Shown here in pieces: positions 35,448-44,622 of a stretch of DNA of 64,000 nt (its first letter is position 1; each line of letters starts with the position of its first letter). This DNA comes from Comamonas sp. B21-038 (GTDB taxonomy: Bacteria > Pseudomonadota > Gammaproteobacteria > Burkholderiales > Burkholderiaceae_C), in NCBI RefSeq assembly GCF_022387135.1, contig NZ_CP092462.1, forward strand, positions 620,001 through 684,000. Reading direction: 5' to 3'. A program made the translations under genes and the position numbers. The notes under the pieces were generated by a model that was not told the origin of the DNA, made no database searches, and saw nothing but the letters and a program-made list of their open reading frames with translations.

Positions 35448-35470
35448 GCAGGTCCGGTCCAGATCGCTAC
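35190..35470 (-). pseudogene. Remnant of a second histidine kinase (HisKA core)
   Basis: The minus strand encodes DRSWAAAVHERCAPIAIL then GTARMRLLADAPCLASLAE, which parallels DRFLADAAHELRAPIAIL and GTARTRLLADVARLSNLAE of the intact kinase at 32665-34041. At DNA level the stretch GCAGGATGGCGATGGGTGCG-like (about 35370-35390) is identical over 20 bases to 33274-33293, and similarity extends from about 35190 to 35460. A stop codon follows in the relic frame near 35235. This is a decayed duplicate of the kinase phosphorylation domain, in the same orientation and about 2.1 kb from the intact copy. Confidence 0.75.
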
Positions 35471-35526
35471 AGCGTATCTGCGCTATGTACCAACCGGCGG
35501 GCAGTTGGCGCGTCTATGCCGGTCGG

Positions 35527-36372
35527 CTAGAACTCCTGGTGCTGCTCATGCTGCTGCTCAATGGCAGCCAGGCGCTTGCGGCCGGGCGCGCCGGCGGCCT
35601 CCAGCACCATGGTGGCCAGCAGGTCGCAGACGGCCATCACGGCCACATGGTTGTCCAACAGGCCTGGGCCATGGCAGTCGCACTGGATGGACCAGGTGGC
35701 GGCGGCATAGTGGGGGGAAGCCTGGTCGCTCACCAGCAGCACCGACGCACCAGCCTTGCTGGCGCTGGCCAGCAGTGCGGCCATCTGCCGGGTCTGGCGG
35801 CGCATGCCAAACAGGATGACGCAGTCGTTCTTGCCCAGCTGGGCGGTGTATTCGGCCAGGGTCTCGCCGGGGCCAGGCAGGCTGATGACCTGGGGCACCA
35901 CCTGGATGATCTGCCAACGCAGGTACTGGGCAAAGGCATGGCTGCTGCGGCTGCCAAAGATGAGCACCTGGCGCGCGGCGATGATGGCCTGCACGATCTC
36001 GCTCAGCTGCGGCTCGCGCAGCTGGTCCAGGGTGTTTGTCAGGTTGGCCAGCGAGCGCTCGCGGTGGGTCGCCAGCATCTGCCCGCGCTGAAAAGCCTGG
36101 GCCGCCGACTGGAACAGCGGCGAGCCGCTTTGCTTGTCCTCGCGCACCTGGCGGCGCGCTTCTTCGTAGTTCTCATAACCCAGGCGGCGGATAAACCGGC
36201 TCACTGTCGAGGGCGACACCTTCGCCAGCTGGGCCAGTTCATTGCCAGCGTAGCTGGCCAGCTCGCCGGGGAACTCCAGCACAAAGTCGGCCAGTTGCCG
36301 CTCGGTGGCCGGCAATGCCTGCAGGTGCTGGCGCACCCGCTGCAAAAAGGATTCGGTCGCTGGTGGTCGCAT
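35527..36372 (-). CDS. RpiR-family transcriptional regulator (HTH-SIS)
   Basis: 281-aa sugar-phosphate-sensing regulator. The N-terminal HTH_6 domain has the ELAQLAKVSPSTVSRFIRRLGY recognition region (about 46-67). The C-terminal SIS domain has VLIFGSRSSHAFAQYL near 133 and a second GMRRQTRQMAALLASAS segment near 182. The start at 36372 follows the family N-terminus (MRPPATESFLQRVRQHL); the ORF continues upstream without homology. It follows the threonate catabolic genes on the same strand and probably controls them, sensing an acid-sugar phosphate. Confidence 0.88.
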   Translation of the reverse strand: MRPPATESFLQRVRQHLQALPATERQLADFVLEFPGELASYAGNELAQLAKVSPSTVSRFIRRLGYENYEEARRQVREDKQSGSPLFQSAAQAFQRGQMLATHRERSLANLTNTLDQLREPQLSEIVQAIIAARQVLIFGSRSSHAFAQYLRWQIIQVVPQVISLPGPGETLAEYTAQLGKNDCVILFGMRRQTRQMAALLASASKAGASVLLVSDQASPHYAAATWSIQCDCHGPGLLDNHVAVMAVCDLLATMVLEAAGAPGRKRLAAIEQQHEQHQEF

Positions 36373-36470
36373 CGCATGGCGGCGGGCCGGTGGGCCTGCA
36401 GCTGAAAGGGGATGAGGGGATTCTAGGCCAGCCGATTCATCCCATCCACCACGGCGGTGCGTAGAGCCGC

Positions 36471-37280
36471 TTAGTGGGCCTTGGCCAGATAGGGCTTGAG
36501 CCAGCCGAGGCCATCGCTGGTGGCATGGGGTGCTGCGCCGCGTGCGGGCTTGTACTCGCAGCCCATCCATCCGTCGTAGCCCAGGCTGTCCAGCAGCGCA
36601 AACAGATAGGGGTAGTTCAGTTCGCCCACATCGGGCTCATGGCGCTCGGGCACACCGGCAATCTGGATGTGGCCGACCTGGCCCGTGGGCAGGTACTGGC
36701 GGATCTTCATCGCCAGGTCGCCCTCGACAATCTGGCAGTGGTACAGATCCATCTGCACCTGCACATTGGCGGCACCAATCTCTGCGACCAGTGCATGGGC
36801 CTGGTCCTGGCGGCTCAGGAAGAAGCCGGGCATATCGCGGCCATTGATGGGCTCCAGCAGAATGCGTACGCCTTGCGCCGCCGCCTGCTCGGCCGCATGG
36901 CGGATATTGGCGATGTAGGTGGCGCGCACGGTAGCAGCATCGGCGCCCGCAGGCACCAGGCCGGCCATCACATGCAGACGCGGGCATTGCAGCGCCTGGG
37001 CATAGCGCAGCGCCTGCGCGATGCCATCGCGGAACTCGGCCTCCCGCCCAGGAATGCAGGCGATGCCGCGCTCGCCCCGGTCCCAGTCGCCCGGCGGTGC
37101 ATTGAACAGCACCTGCTGCAGCCCTTGCTGCTGTAGCAAGGCTGCCAGTTGCTCGGGCGCGTAGGCGTAGGGGAAGAGGTACTCGACGGCCGTAAAACCA
37201 TCGCGCGCAGCGGCGGCAAAGCGGTCCAGAAAGTCCAGGTCGTTGTAGAGCATGGACAGGTTGGCAGCAAAACGGGGCAT
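36471..37280 (-). CDS. otnI: 2-oxo-tetronate isomerase (hydroxypyruvate isomerase family)
   Basis: 269-aa TIM-barrel sugar-phosphate-type isomerase. It starts [21 protein letters not shown] and has the family marks [15 protein letters not shown] (about 79-93) and [16 protein letters not shown] (about 140-155, with the metal-binding Glu), ending near MGCEYKP with a second Glu ligand near 240. In the threonate/erythronate pathways OtnI interconverts 2-oxo- and 3-oxo-tetronate before phosphorylation. It is separated from otnC by repeat copy B but kept on the same strand. Confidence 0.88.
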   Translation of the reverse strand: MPRFAANLSMLYNDLDFLDRFAAAARDGFTAVEYLFPYAYAPEQLAALLQQQGLQQVLFNAPPGDWDRGERGIACIPGREAEFRDGIAQALRYAQALQCPRLHVMAGLVPAGADAATVRATYIANIRHAAEQAAAQGVRILLEPINGRDMPGFFLSRQDQAHALVAEIGAANVQVQMDLYHCQIVEGDLAMKIRQYLPTGQVGHIQIAGVPERHEPDVGELNYPYLFALLDSLGYDGWMGCEYKPARGAAPHATSDGLGWLKPYLAKAH

Positions 37281-37337
37281 GGGTGCTTTCCAAAAAAGGG
37301 GCCGCCGGCAGGCAAGTGATCAGCGCGGCAGGCAGGG

Positions 37338-37504
37338 CTAGGGATGCTCTGCAAAACCCTCGCCAAGCGGGATGGACGCGGATCGGGATGAGCCGCAAGG
37401 CGTCTTTTGCAGTCGAGCCGTAGCTATTGACAAGGAAGACAACGAAGCGGATCGCCCGAGACCGCGTTCAGACCACGGCAGGGAGTTTTGCAGAGGGTCC
37501 CTAG
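37338..37504 (+). repeat. Dispersed inverted-repeat element, copy B (149-bp core)
   Basis: Full-length copy lying between otnC and otnI. The tips CTAGGGATGCTCTGCAAAA (from 37338) and the complementary TTTTGCAGAGGGTCCCTAG (to 37504) form imperfect terminal inverted repeats. The core from CTCTGC (37347) to GCAGAG (37495) is 149 bp. Internally it holds the direct repeats GCGGATCG at 37378-37385 and 37447-37454. It is in opposite orientation to copy C. No ORF or transposase is inside. Confidence 0.85.
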
Positions 37505-37508
37505 GGTT

Positions 37509-38204
37509 TTACCAGTAGGCGCCAAAGCTTTGGCGCAGCTCGTCAATCTGGGCGTCGCTCAGCGGCGCGGGTGGCTGCAGGCGGCACTGGTTCCAGAGCA
37601 GCGCCGTTTCCTCCAGCTCTTCCAGCACGGCCATCGCCGCAGCCGGGCTCTCGTGCCAGACATTGGGGCCCAGGCGTGCCAGCATCACCGCGCGTATCGG
37701 CCGGCCCGCTGCCGCGTACTGCGCGATCGCCTCAGCCACGGCCTGCGCCGCATCGGGCGAGCCGGGGCGGTGGTAGGGGATATGCGGCACACGGCCCACC
37801 TTCATCACAAAGTAGGGCGTCAGTGCGGGCAGCAGCTCGGCAGCAGGCGCCACCCCCGGCACGGCAGTGGCCTGCAGCGAGCAGGCCACCAGCTGGCGGC
37901 TGTGGGTGTGGATCACGCAGCCGGCGGGCGTTGGCGTGTTGGCGCTGGCCTCGTAAATGCGCCGGTGCAGCACGATGGTCTTGCTGGCGCGGTCACCGCT
38001 CAGCTGCTGGCCTTGCAGATCGAGCTTGGCCAGGCGCTCGGGCACCAACTGGCCCAGGCTGGCATCGGTCGGGGTGATCAGGTAGCCATCGGCCAGGCGC
38101 ACGCTGATATTGCCGGCGCTGGCATGCACATAGCCGCGTGTGTACAGCGAGGCGCCGACCCGGCAGATCTCGGCGCGGGCGCTGGGTTCGTCCATAAAGA
38201 CCAT
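37509..38204 (-). CDS. otnC: 3-oxo-tetronate 4-phosphate decarboxylase (class II aldolase family)
   Basis: 231-aa class II aldolase/adducin-domain enzyme. HASAGNISVRL (about 24-34) and the zinc-site motif HTHSRQLVA (about 95-103) are seen, with HRPGSPDAAQ near 140. OtnC decarboxylates 3-oxo-tetronate 4-phosphate to dihydroxyacetone phosphate. The ATG at 38204 (MVFMDEPSAR) lies in the last bases of otnK; an alternative ATG is three codons later. Repeat copy B begins almost at its stop codon. Confidence 0.9.
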   Translation of the reverse strand: MVFMDEPSARAEICRVGASLYTRGYVHASAGNISVRLADGYLITPTDASLGQLVPERLAKLDLQGQQLSGDRASKTIVLHRRIYEASANTPTPAGCVIHTHSRQLVACSLQATAVPGVAPAAELLPALTPYFVMKVGRVPHIPYHRPGSPDAAQAVAEAIAQYAAAGRPIRAVMLARLGPNVWHESPAAAMAVLEELEETALLWNQCRLQPPAPLSDAQIDELRQSFGAYW

Positions 38205-38209
38205 CGTTG

Positions 38210-39487
38210 TCAGCCTTGCAAGGAGGTGAATGCCTTGGTGAAGAAATCGGTGCTGCCAAAGTTGCCCGATTTGAGCGCAATGTGCAAGCCCTCGGGCGCG
38301 GCAGGGCTGGCCGCATGGCACCAAGGCACACCCGGGTCAATCTGGCCGCCAATGCGCATCTGCGCAATGCCCAGCGCCTGCACGCAGGCGCCCGAGGTTT
38401 CGCCGCCGGCCACCAGCAGCTGGCGCACGCCCAGCGCCACCAAGCCGCGCGCAATGGCAGCCAGGGTTTGCTCGACCAAGGCCCCCGCCTGCTCCACGCC
38501 CAGCTGTGCCTGGATGCTGCGCACCGCGTCGGGCTCGGCGGTGGAGTAGACGAGTACTGGCCCGTTGGCCAGATGCGGGCGGGCCCAGTCCAGCGCCTCG
38601 CGCACCACATCGTCACCGGCGGCCATGCGCTGCGGCGCCAAGGCAAGTGCCGGGCGGCCGCTGGCGATGAAGTGCGCCACCTGGGCATTGGTCGCTACCG
38701 AGCAACTGCCCGACACCACTGCCTGCAGCCCGCTGGCCGCAGGCAAGGCGGCCGCCTGGTGGCTGGCCTGCAGGCCAAAGTTGGCGGGCAGCGCAATCGC
38801 AACGCCCGAGCCCGCGGTCACCAGCGGCAGATCGGCCAGCGCCGGGCCCATTCGCAGCAGGTCGCCGTTCGATACCGCATCAACAATGGCAATGCCGACG
38901 CCGTCGGCCTTCAGCGCCGCGATGCGGCTGCGGATGGCGTCTGCGCCCTGGGCAACCACGCTGTGGTCGATCAGGCCCACCTTGCGCCGGGTTTGCGACT
39001 GCAGCACGCGCACCAGGTTGGGGTCGGTCATGGGGGTCAGCGGGTGGTTCTGCATGCCGCTTTCGTTCAGCAGCACATCGCCGGCAAACAGATAGCCTTT
39101 GAAGACGGTGCGCTTGTTGTCCGGAAAGGCAGGGGTGGCGATGCTGAAGTCGCTGCCCAGCGCATCCATCAACGCGTCCGTCACCGGGCCGATATTGCCG
39201 GCCGGCGTGCTGTCAAAGGTGGAGCAGTATTTGAAATAGACCTGCTGCGCGCCCTGGCCCTGCAGCCAGCGCAGCGCTTCCAGCGACTGGGCCACGGCTT
39301 CGCCGGCGGGGATGGTGCGCGACTTGAGGGCCACCACGACGGCATCCACCTCAGCATCGAGCGGGCCGCTGGGCACACCAATGGTCTGCACCACACGCAT
39401 GCCGGCACGCACCAGGTTGTTGGCCAGGTCGGTGGCGCCGGTAAAGTCGTCGGCAATGCAGCCCAGCTTCAAGGCGGCGCCGCTCAT
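38210..39487 (-). CDS. otnK: 3-oxo-tetronate kinase OtnK (DUF1537 family)
   Basis: 425-aa four-carbon acid-sugar kinase. The N-terminal domain carries GCIADDFTGATDLANNLV (about 9-26) and FKYCSTFDSTPAGNIGPV (about 84-101). The C-terminal nucleotide-binding domain has VVSGSCSVATNAQ near 260 and LLVAGGETSGACVQALG near 366. These are the hallmarks of the DUF1537 kinases shown to phosphorylate 3-oxo-tetronate in threonate and erythronate catabolism. It overlaps ltnD by 4 bp and is followed by otnC. Confidence 0.93.
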   Translation of the reverse strand: MSGAALKLGCIADDFTGATDLANNLVRAGMRVVQTIGVPSGPLDAEVDAVVVALKSRTIPAGEAVAQSLEALRWLQGQGAQQVYFKYCSTFDSTPAGNIGPVTDALMDALGSDFSIATPAFPDNKRTVFKGYLFAGDVLLNESGMQNHPLTPMTDPNLVRVLQSQTRRKVGLIDHSVVAQGADAIRSRIAALKADGVGIAIVDAVSNGDLLRMGPALADLPLVTAGSGVAIALPANFGLQASHQAAALPAASGLQAVVSGSCSVATNAQVAHFIASGRPALALAPQRMAAGDDVVREALDWARPHLANGPVLVYSTAEPDAVRSIQAQLGVEQAGALVEQTLAAIARGLVALGVRQLLVAGGETSGACVQALGIAQMRIGGQIDPGVPWCHAASPAAPEGLHIALKSGNFGSTDFFTKAFTSLQG

Positions 39488-40407
39488 CGCTGGCCTCCGT
39501 CATTGGCCGCCTGGGGCAGGGTGATGCCGGGGAAGATCTTGATCACCGCGCTGTCGTCTTCCTTGGCATAACCGGCCGTGGAGGCCTGCATGAACATCTG
39601 GTGCGCGGTGGCCGCCAGCGGCAGCGGAAACTTGCTGGCGCGTGCGGTATCCAGCACCAGGCCCAGGTCCTTCACAAAGATATCGACGGCGGACAGAGGC
39701 GTGTAGTCGCCCGCCAGCACATGGGCCATGCGGTTCTCAAACATCCAGCTGTTGCCGGCGCTGTGGGTGATGACTTCGTAGATCGCCGCAGCGTCCACCC
39801 CTTCGCGCAGGCCCAGGGCCATGGCCTCGGCAGCGGCGGCAATGTGCACACCGGCCAGCAGCTGGTTGATGATCTTGACCTTGCTGCCCGCGCCGGCCTT
39901 GTCGCCCAGGCGGTAGACCTTGCCGGCCATCGCATCGAGCACATCGCCCGCTGCGGCGTAGGCCGCTGGTGTGGCCGAGGTCATCATCGTCATCTGACCG
40001 GCCGCTGCCTTGGCCGCCCCGCCGGAGATGGGGCCGTCCACATACAGCACACCGCTTTCGGCCAGGCGCGCCTCCAGCGCGATGGACCAGTTCGGGTCCA
40101 CCGTGGAGCACATCACAAAGGTGCTGCCAGCGCGCATCGCCGCAGCGGCGCCATGCTCGCCAAACAGAACGGCCTCGGTCTGCGCGGCGTTAACGACAAC
40201 GGAGACCACCACATCCACCTGGGCGGCCAGCTCGGCCGGGTGGGCGCAGGCTACGCCACCGGCGCTGGCAAAGTCGGCCGCTGCGCCGGGGCGCACATCA
40301 CAGACATGGACCTGGTAGCCCCGGTTGCGCAAGGTTTGGGCAATGCCCAGGCCCATGGCGCCCAGGCCGATGACGCCTACCTTGGCGTGCTGTGCTTGTG
40401 TAGTCAT
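39484..40407 (-). CDS. ltnD: L-threonate dehydrogenase (beta-hydroxyacid dehydrogenase family)
   Basis: 307-aa NAD(P)-dependent dehydrogenase. The Rossmann motif VIGLGAMGLGIAQTL is at about 13-27, DGPISGGAAKAAAGQ at about 121-135 forms the substrate site, and the catalytic Lys lies in AGSKVKIINQLL near 171. In this operon context it matches LtnD, which oxidises L-threonate to 2-oxo-tetronate, the OtnI substrate. It starts the catabolic part of the operon, 117 bp after the GntP permease, and its stop overlaps the otnK start. Confidence 0.9.
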   Translation of the reverse strand: MTTQAQHAKVGVIGLGAMGLGIAQTLRNRGYQVHVCDVRPGAAADFASAGGVACAHPAELAAQVDVVVSVVVNAAQTEAVLFGEHGAAAAMRAGSTFVMCSTVDPNWSIALEARLAESGVLYVDGPISGGAAKAAAGQMTMMTSATPAAYAAAGDVLDAMAGKVYRLGDKAGAGSKVKIINQLLAGVHIAAAAEAMALGLREGVDAAAIYEVITHSAGNSWMFENRMAHVLAGDYTPLSAVDIFVKDLGLVLDTARASKFPLPLAATAHQMFMQASTAGYAKEDDSAVIKIFPGITLPQAANDGGQR

Positions 40408-40468
40408 TGGAGATGCTCCCGTGAATCAGAGGTAGAGAATGCCCGGCCGGGTGGCGGGGCACAAGAAT

Positions 40469-40524
40469 GCAAGCGACAAATTAGGCAAGCAACAAATAGG
40501 CAAGCGATCAACCAGGCTGCGGAT
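40469..40524. repeat. Degenerate short tandem repeat between gntP-like gene and ltnD
   Basis: Three to four imperfect units of about 15 bp built on GGCAAGC(G)A-CAA (GCAAGCGACAAATTAG, GCAAGCAACAAATAG, GCAAGCGATCAACCAG). The unit resembles the GGCAGGCGATCA repeats at 45948-46027. Confidence 0.5.
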
Positions 40525-41888
40525 CAGGCCACCAGCGCCCAGACCAGGCAGGTCAGTGCAAAGCCGGCGACGCCCAGCACGGTGGTCAACACCGTCCAGC
40601 TGCGCAGCCCATCGGCCACGCTCAGGCCCAGGTAGCGGGTCACAATCCAGAAGCCCGAGTCATTGACATGCGACAGCCCCAGGCCACCAAAGCCGATGGC
40701 CACCGTCAGCACGGCGATCTGCACCGTGCTGTAGCCGCCGCCCTGAATGCTTTCGGCCAGCAGGCCGCAGGTGGTGAGAATGGCCACCGTTGCCGAGCCC
40801 TGCGCGGCGCGCAAGGCCAAAGAGATGACGAAGCCCAGCAGGATCAGAGGCAGGCCGGTGCCCGACAGTGCCTGCGACAGCGCGGTGCCGATGCCGCTCA
40901 CCGTCAGCACCTTGGCAAACACGCCGCCAGCGCCGGTCACCAGAATCACCGTGGCCGCTGCGGGCAGCGCTGATTCCATCACCTCATTGGTGCGCTTGCG
41001 CGTCCAGCCCAGCGGGCGCACCAGCAGCACAAAGGCCAGGCCAATCGCTACCATCAACGCAAACACCGGCGCGCCGGTAAAGGCCAGAAAATCACGCAGC
41101 GCATCGCCCTTGGGGAGCATGGTCGCCGCCGTCGTGCCCAGCATGATGAGGGCCAGCGGGGCCAGGATCAAGGTCAGCACGGCACCCACGCCCGGCAGCC
41201 TGGCGGCAGGCGCATCGGCGGCATCGCCGCTGCCAAAGTTGCGGAACTGGGCTTCTGCATCCGGCTGCATCGTGTAATGGCGGCGGTTCAAATAGCCGCC
41301 CACCCACTGCGCCACAAAGGCCAGCGGTATGCAGATACCCAGCCCGATCAGCGTGATCCAGCCCACATCGGCCGACAGCACCGCTGCGCCGCCGACAATG
41401 CCCGGGTGCGGCGGTACGACCACATGGGTGGCCAGCATGATGCCGGCCACCGGCAGCCCGTACTTGATGGGGCTGACACCTGCAGCCTTGCAAAAGCCAT
41501 AAATGATGGGGATCAGGATGATGAAACCCACATCAAAGAACACGGGGATCGACAGCACCAGCGCGGCCGCCGTCAGCGCTGCCGGCACCCGCTTGGGGCC
41601 CAGCAGCTGGCTGAAGCGCTGCGCCAAGGTATTGGCGCCGCCCGATACCTCGATCATTCGGCCCAGCATCGCGCCCAGCGCCACCAGGATGGCCACCGAC
41701 CCCAACGTGCCGCCCATGCCGGATATCAACGTGGGAATGATCTCAGCGAGCGGGATGCCCGTGGCCAGCGCCACCAGCAGGCTCACCAGCATCAGCGCCA
41801 CAAAGGCATGGACTTCGAATCGGATGATCAGCAGCAGCAGCGCAGCAATGCTGGCGCCCGCAATGCTCAGAAGGGCAAAGGTCGTCAT
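40524..41888 (-). CDS. GntP family acid-sugar/proton symporter
   Basis: 454-aa inner-membrane transporter with about 12-14 helices, beginning TTFALLSIAGASIAALLLLIIRFEV. The GntP family imports gluconate and related sugar acids; here it is the uptake gene of the threonate operon, transcribed first. The family pattern VVPPHPGIVGGAAVL (about 157-171) is present, and the second half includes LVTGAGGVFAKVLTVSGIG near 308. The putative promoter region upstream carries the motif TTGTTATCATACAA. Confidence 0.9.
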   Translation of the reverse strand: MTTFALLSIAGASIAALLLLIIRFEVHAFVALMLVSLLVALATGIPLAEIIPTLISGMGGTLGSVAILVALGAMLGRMIEVSGGANTLAQRFSQLLGPKRVPAALTAAALVLSIPVFFDVGFIILIPIIYGFCKAAGVSPIKYGLPVAGIMLATHVVVPPHPGIVGGAAVLSADVGWITLIGLGICIPLAFVAQWVGGYLNRRHYTMQPDAEAQFRNFGSGDAADAPAARLPGVGAVLTLILAPLALIMLGTTAATMLPKGDALRDFLAFTGAPVFALMVAIGLAFVLLVRPLGWTRKRTNEVMESALPAAATVILVTGAGGVFAKVLTVSGIGTALSQALSGTGLPLILLGFVISLALRAAQGSATVAILTTCGLLAESIQGGGYSTVQIAVLTVAIGFGGLGLSHVNDSGFWIVTRYLGLSVADGLRSWTVLTTVLGVAGFALTCLVWALVA

Positions 41889-41954
41889 GGCGAAGGACTT
41901 GTCTCACTCGGTTATCAAAGGGGCCAAATGGCGCGGTGCCACTGACAGCTTATA

Positions 41955-41968
41955 TTGTTATCATACAA
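41955..41968 (-). promoter_or_regulatory. Operator-like motif upstream of the threonate operon
   Basis: TTGTTATCATACAA, with TTGT/ACAA arms, lies 67-80 bp upstream of the GntP gene start codon in a locally AT-rich stretch, where the main operon promoter is expected. The arms are short, so this is a weak candidate. Confidence 0.3.
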
Positions 41969-42102
41969 ATTTTGCGCGATCATAGCACTGCGCACAGTTG
42001 GCCTTGCGCGGTACTTTCCCGAGGCGGGGCAAGGTTTTTAGGTTGCACACTGCAGGCCGGGGCGCCTGCCCGCAAAGCCCTCGCATCCCGGACATGGGCG
42101 TC

Positions 42103-42134
42103 AAAAAAGGCGCTGCAGTGGTCTGCAGCGCCTT
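42103..42134 (-). terminator. Rho-independent terminator of katE
   Basis: 12-bp perfect stem AAGGCGCTGCAG / CTGCAGCGCCTT with a four-base loop. Read on the minus strand it is followed by a run of T (A tract at 42103-42108 on the plus strand), about 52 bp after the catalase stop codon. Confidence 0.92.
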
Positions 42135-42185
42135 GGCGTTGGCTGGGATAGCAGCGGGCGGTGACCCCTGCAATCCGCGCTGGCA

Positions 42186-44264
42186 TCAAGCCAGCGTACG
42201 CAATGTCGGCTCGCGGTCCCAGAAGCGGGTTTTCGCGCCTTCGATGAAACCGGCCACATCCTTGGGCTCGAAGACGCCTTCGTCCGGCTTCACCCCAGCG
42301 GCGTCCAGGATCAGGTGCGTGGCCTTGCAGGCGGCAATCGCCTTCAGGTGGCCAAACGCGTCGCGGAACCAGTCCTGCGCGGCACTGTCCTTGGCCAGCG
42401 TCTCGCCCGATGCCATCGGAATGACGGACGCCACCGCATCGAACTGCGCCGAGGGCGCGCCGGCCAGCTGCGCATCGGCAGCAATGTGCTTGCCGTCGCT
42501 CAACGTGGCGCCGCCAATCTTGGGGGCGATAATCTTGACCATGGCCTTTTCGGCAAGGATGGCCTTTTGCAGCGCAGCCACGTTCTCGGCGTTGGAGCCG
42601 TCGTCCACCAGAATCGCGACGCAGCGGCCTTCCAGGGTGGGCTTCATGCGGTCGATGATGCGCAGCGCGGGGCTGGGTGGCAGGTCTTGCACCGGCACCG
42701 CAGGCTTGGCGGGCTTGGGCAAGGCCGCCAGGCCCAGGCCCTTGGCCACGCGCTTGCCCAGATCGTTGTCAATCACCAGCAGATGGGACACCACCGCTTC
42801 GCGCACATGGGGCGTCTGCACCTTGGAGAGCTCAAACACCAGCGCGGACGCAATATGGGCCTGCTCGATGTCGCTCTGGCTGGTGTAGAACAGGCGCGCT
42901 TGGCTGTAGTGGTCGGCAAAGCTTTCCGGGCGGATGCGGCTCTTGGCATCGCCTTCCGACGGCTGGGCAAACGACTTGAAACCCTGGACCCGCGATTCGC
43001 GTGGCGAGTTCGGGTCCAGGCTCGATGGCTCGTAGGCCACGCGTCCCTTGGGCACCTGGGTCTGCATATGGCCGTCACGCTGGGTGTGGGCAAACGGGCA
43101 CTTGGGCGCGTTCACGGGGATCTGCGTGAAGTTCGGTCCGCCCAGGCGCGACAGCTGCGTGTCCAGGTACGAGAACAGGCGGCCTTGCAGCAGCGGATCG
43201 TTCGAGAAATCAATGCCGGGCGGCACATTGGCCGGGCAGAAGGCGACCTGCTCGGTCTCGGCAAAGAAGTTGTCCGGCCAGCGGTCCAGCGTGAAGCTGC
43301 CGATCTTGGTCAGCGGAATCACCTCTTCGGGAATGATCTTGGTCGGGTCCAGGTGGTCATAGGGCAGGGCGTCGGCTTCCTCTTGCGTGAACAGCTGCAC
43401 GAACAGGTCCCAGGCAGGGGCATGGCCGGCCTCGATGGCCTCGAACAGGTCGCGGCGGTGGAAGTCGTTGTCGGCCGCCTGCAGCTTGGCTGCTTCGTCC
43501 CAGACCGTTGACTGGATGCCCAGTTGCGGGCGCCAGTGGAACTTCACAAAGGTGCTCTCGCCCTTGTCGTTGATGAGGCGGAAGCTGTGCACGCCAAAGC
43601 CTTCGATCATACGCAGGCTGCGCGGGATCGCCCGGTCGCTCATCGCCCACATGATCATGTGCATGGACTCGGGCATCAGCGAGATGAAATCCCAGAAGGT
43701 GTCATGCGCAGACGCCGCTTGCGGAAAGCCCCGGTCGGGCTCCATCTTGACGGCATGCACCAGGTCGGGGAACTTCATCGCATCCTGGATGAAGAACACC
43801 GGAATGTTGTTGCCCACCAGGTCCCAGTTGCCTTCTTCGGTGTAGAGCTTGATCGCGAAGCCACGCACATCGCGTGGTGTATCGACCGAGCCCGCACCGC
43901 CGGCCACTGTGGACATGCGCGCAAAGATCGGCACCTTCTTGCCGACCTCGGTCAGCACCTTGGCGGTCGTGTATTTTTTCAGCGAATGGCTCAGCTCGAA
44001 GTAGCCATGCGCGGCCGTGCCGCGAGCATGCACGATGCGCTCTGGAATGCGCTCATGGTCGAAATGGGTGATCTTCTCGCGCAGCACAAAGTCTTCGAGC
44101 AAGGTCGGTCCCCGGCCGTAGGCGCGCAATGAGTTCTGGTTGTCCGAGACAGGGATACCCTGCTGGGTGGTCATCACCGGGTGGCCATCACCGGCCTGGT
44201 CATGGCGCTCGCCTCCGGTACTGGCTTGGTTGGCAGCGGATGCGGGCGATTTGCGAGTGGTCAT
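42186..44264 (-). CDS. katE: Large-subunit (clade II) catalase KatE/HPII type
   Basis: 692-aa heme catalase that dismutates hydrogen peroxide. The essential His is in [14 protein letters not shown] near residue 84. The proximal heme Tyr lies in [16 protein letters not shown] near 365 (R-x-F-x-Y). Clade II size is given by a C-terminal flavodoxin/DJ-1-like domain (about 545-690: [31 protein letters not shown]). The ATG at 44264 follows GGAG and gives the Ser/Ala/Gln-rich N-terminal extension; the ORF is open further upstream but without homology. Monocistronic, terminated by a perfect hairpin. Confidence 0.95.
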   Translation of the reverse strand: MTTRKSPASAANQASTGGERHDQAGDGHPVMTTQQGIPVSDNQNSLRAYGRGPTLLEDFVLREKITHFDHERIPERIVHARGTAAHGYFELSHSLKKYTTAKVLTEVGKKVPIFARMSTVAGGAGSVDTPRDVRGFAIKLYTEEGNWDLVGNNIPVFFIQDAMKFPDLVHAVKMEPDRGFPQAASAHDTFWDFISLMPESMHMIMWAMSDRAIPRSLRMIEGFGVHSFRLINDKGESTFVKFHWRPQLGIQSTVWDEAAKLQAADNDFHRRDLFEAIEAGHAPAWDLFVQLFTQEEADALPYDHLDPTKIIPEEVIPLTKIGSFTLDRWPDNFFAETEQVAFCPANVPPGIDFSNDPLLQGRLFSYLDTQLSRLGGPNFTQIPVNAPKCPFAHTQRDGHMQTQVPKGRVAYEPSSLDPNSPRESRVQGFKSFAQPSEGDAKSRIRPESFADHYSQARLFYTSQSDIEQAHIASALVFELSKVQTPHVREAVVSHLLVIDNDLGKRVAKGLGLAALPKPAKPAVPVQDLPPSPALRIIDRMKPTLEGRCVAILVDDGSNAENVAALQKAILAEKAMVKIIAPKIGGATLSDGKHIAADAQLAGAPSAQFDAVASVIPMASGETLAKDSAAQDWFRDAFGHLKAIAACKATHLILDAAGVKPDEGVFEPKDVAGFIEGAKTRFWDREPTLRTLA

Positions 44265-44622
44265 CGTGGATCTCCAGATGGTTGGTTCAGGGTTGGCCTG
44301 GGGGCTGGCAGGTGCTCCACAACCTGGAATACCTCTGTGCGCCCCTGGCTGCCGGGCGCCGCAGACCTGGCACCGCGCCGCAGGCAGTGGCCTGTGGCAC
44401 GGCATCGGGCGGGCGGCCGGCGAAGGAGGCAGCGAGGGTTGTGGAGCGACGCTTGGCGGTTCAAGAATGCCAGCAGCCCGTTCCCGGCCTTGTAGGCATT
44501 TGGAGGACTTGCTTGTCATGCACGGGCTGAGACGCCGCATTGCACTGCGCTGCACCGCCCTGGCAGGCGCGCAGCAAAAAGGCCACTCGGTGAGCGGCCT
44601 GGTGATGTGCTGGCAGCGTGTA
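44265..44622. other. Intergenic region upstream of katE
   Basis: 358 bp. It should contain the katE promoter (minus strand) on the left. The right end holds the terminator of the small upstream peptide gene (44576-44600). No other gene or ordered repeat is seen. Confidence 0.5.
44576..44600 (-). terminator. Terminator after the small membrane peptide gene
   Basis: Read on the minus strand: AGGCCGCT, four-base loop region, AGTGGCC, then TTTTT. The 8-bp stem has one G-U pair. It lies 23 bp after the stop codon of the 24-aa peptide. Confidence 0.7.
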
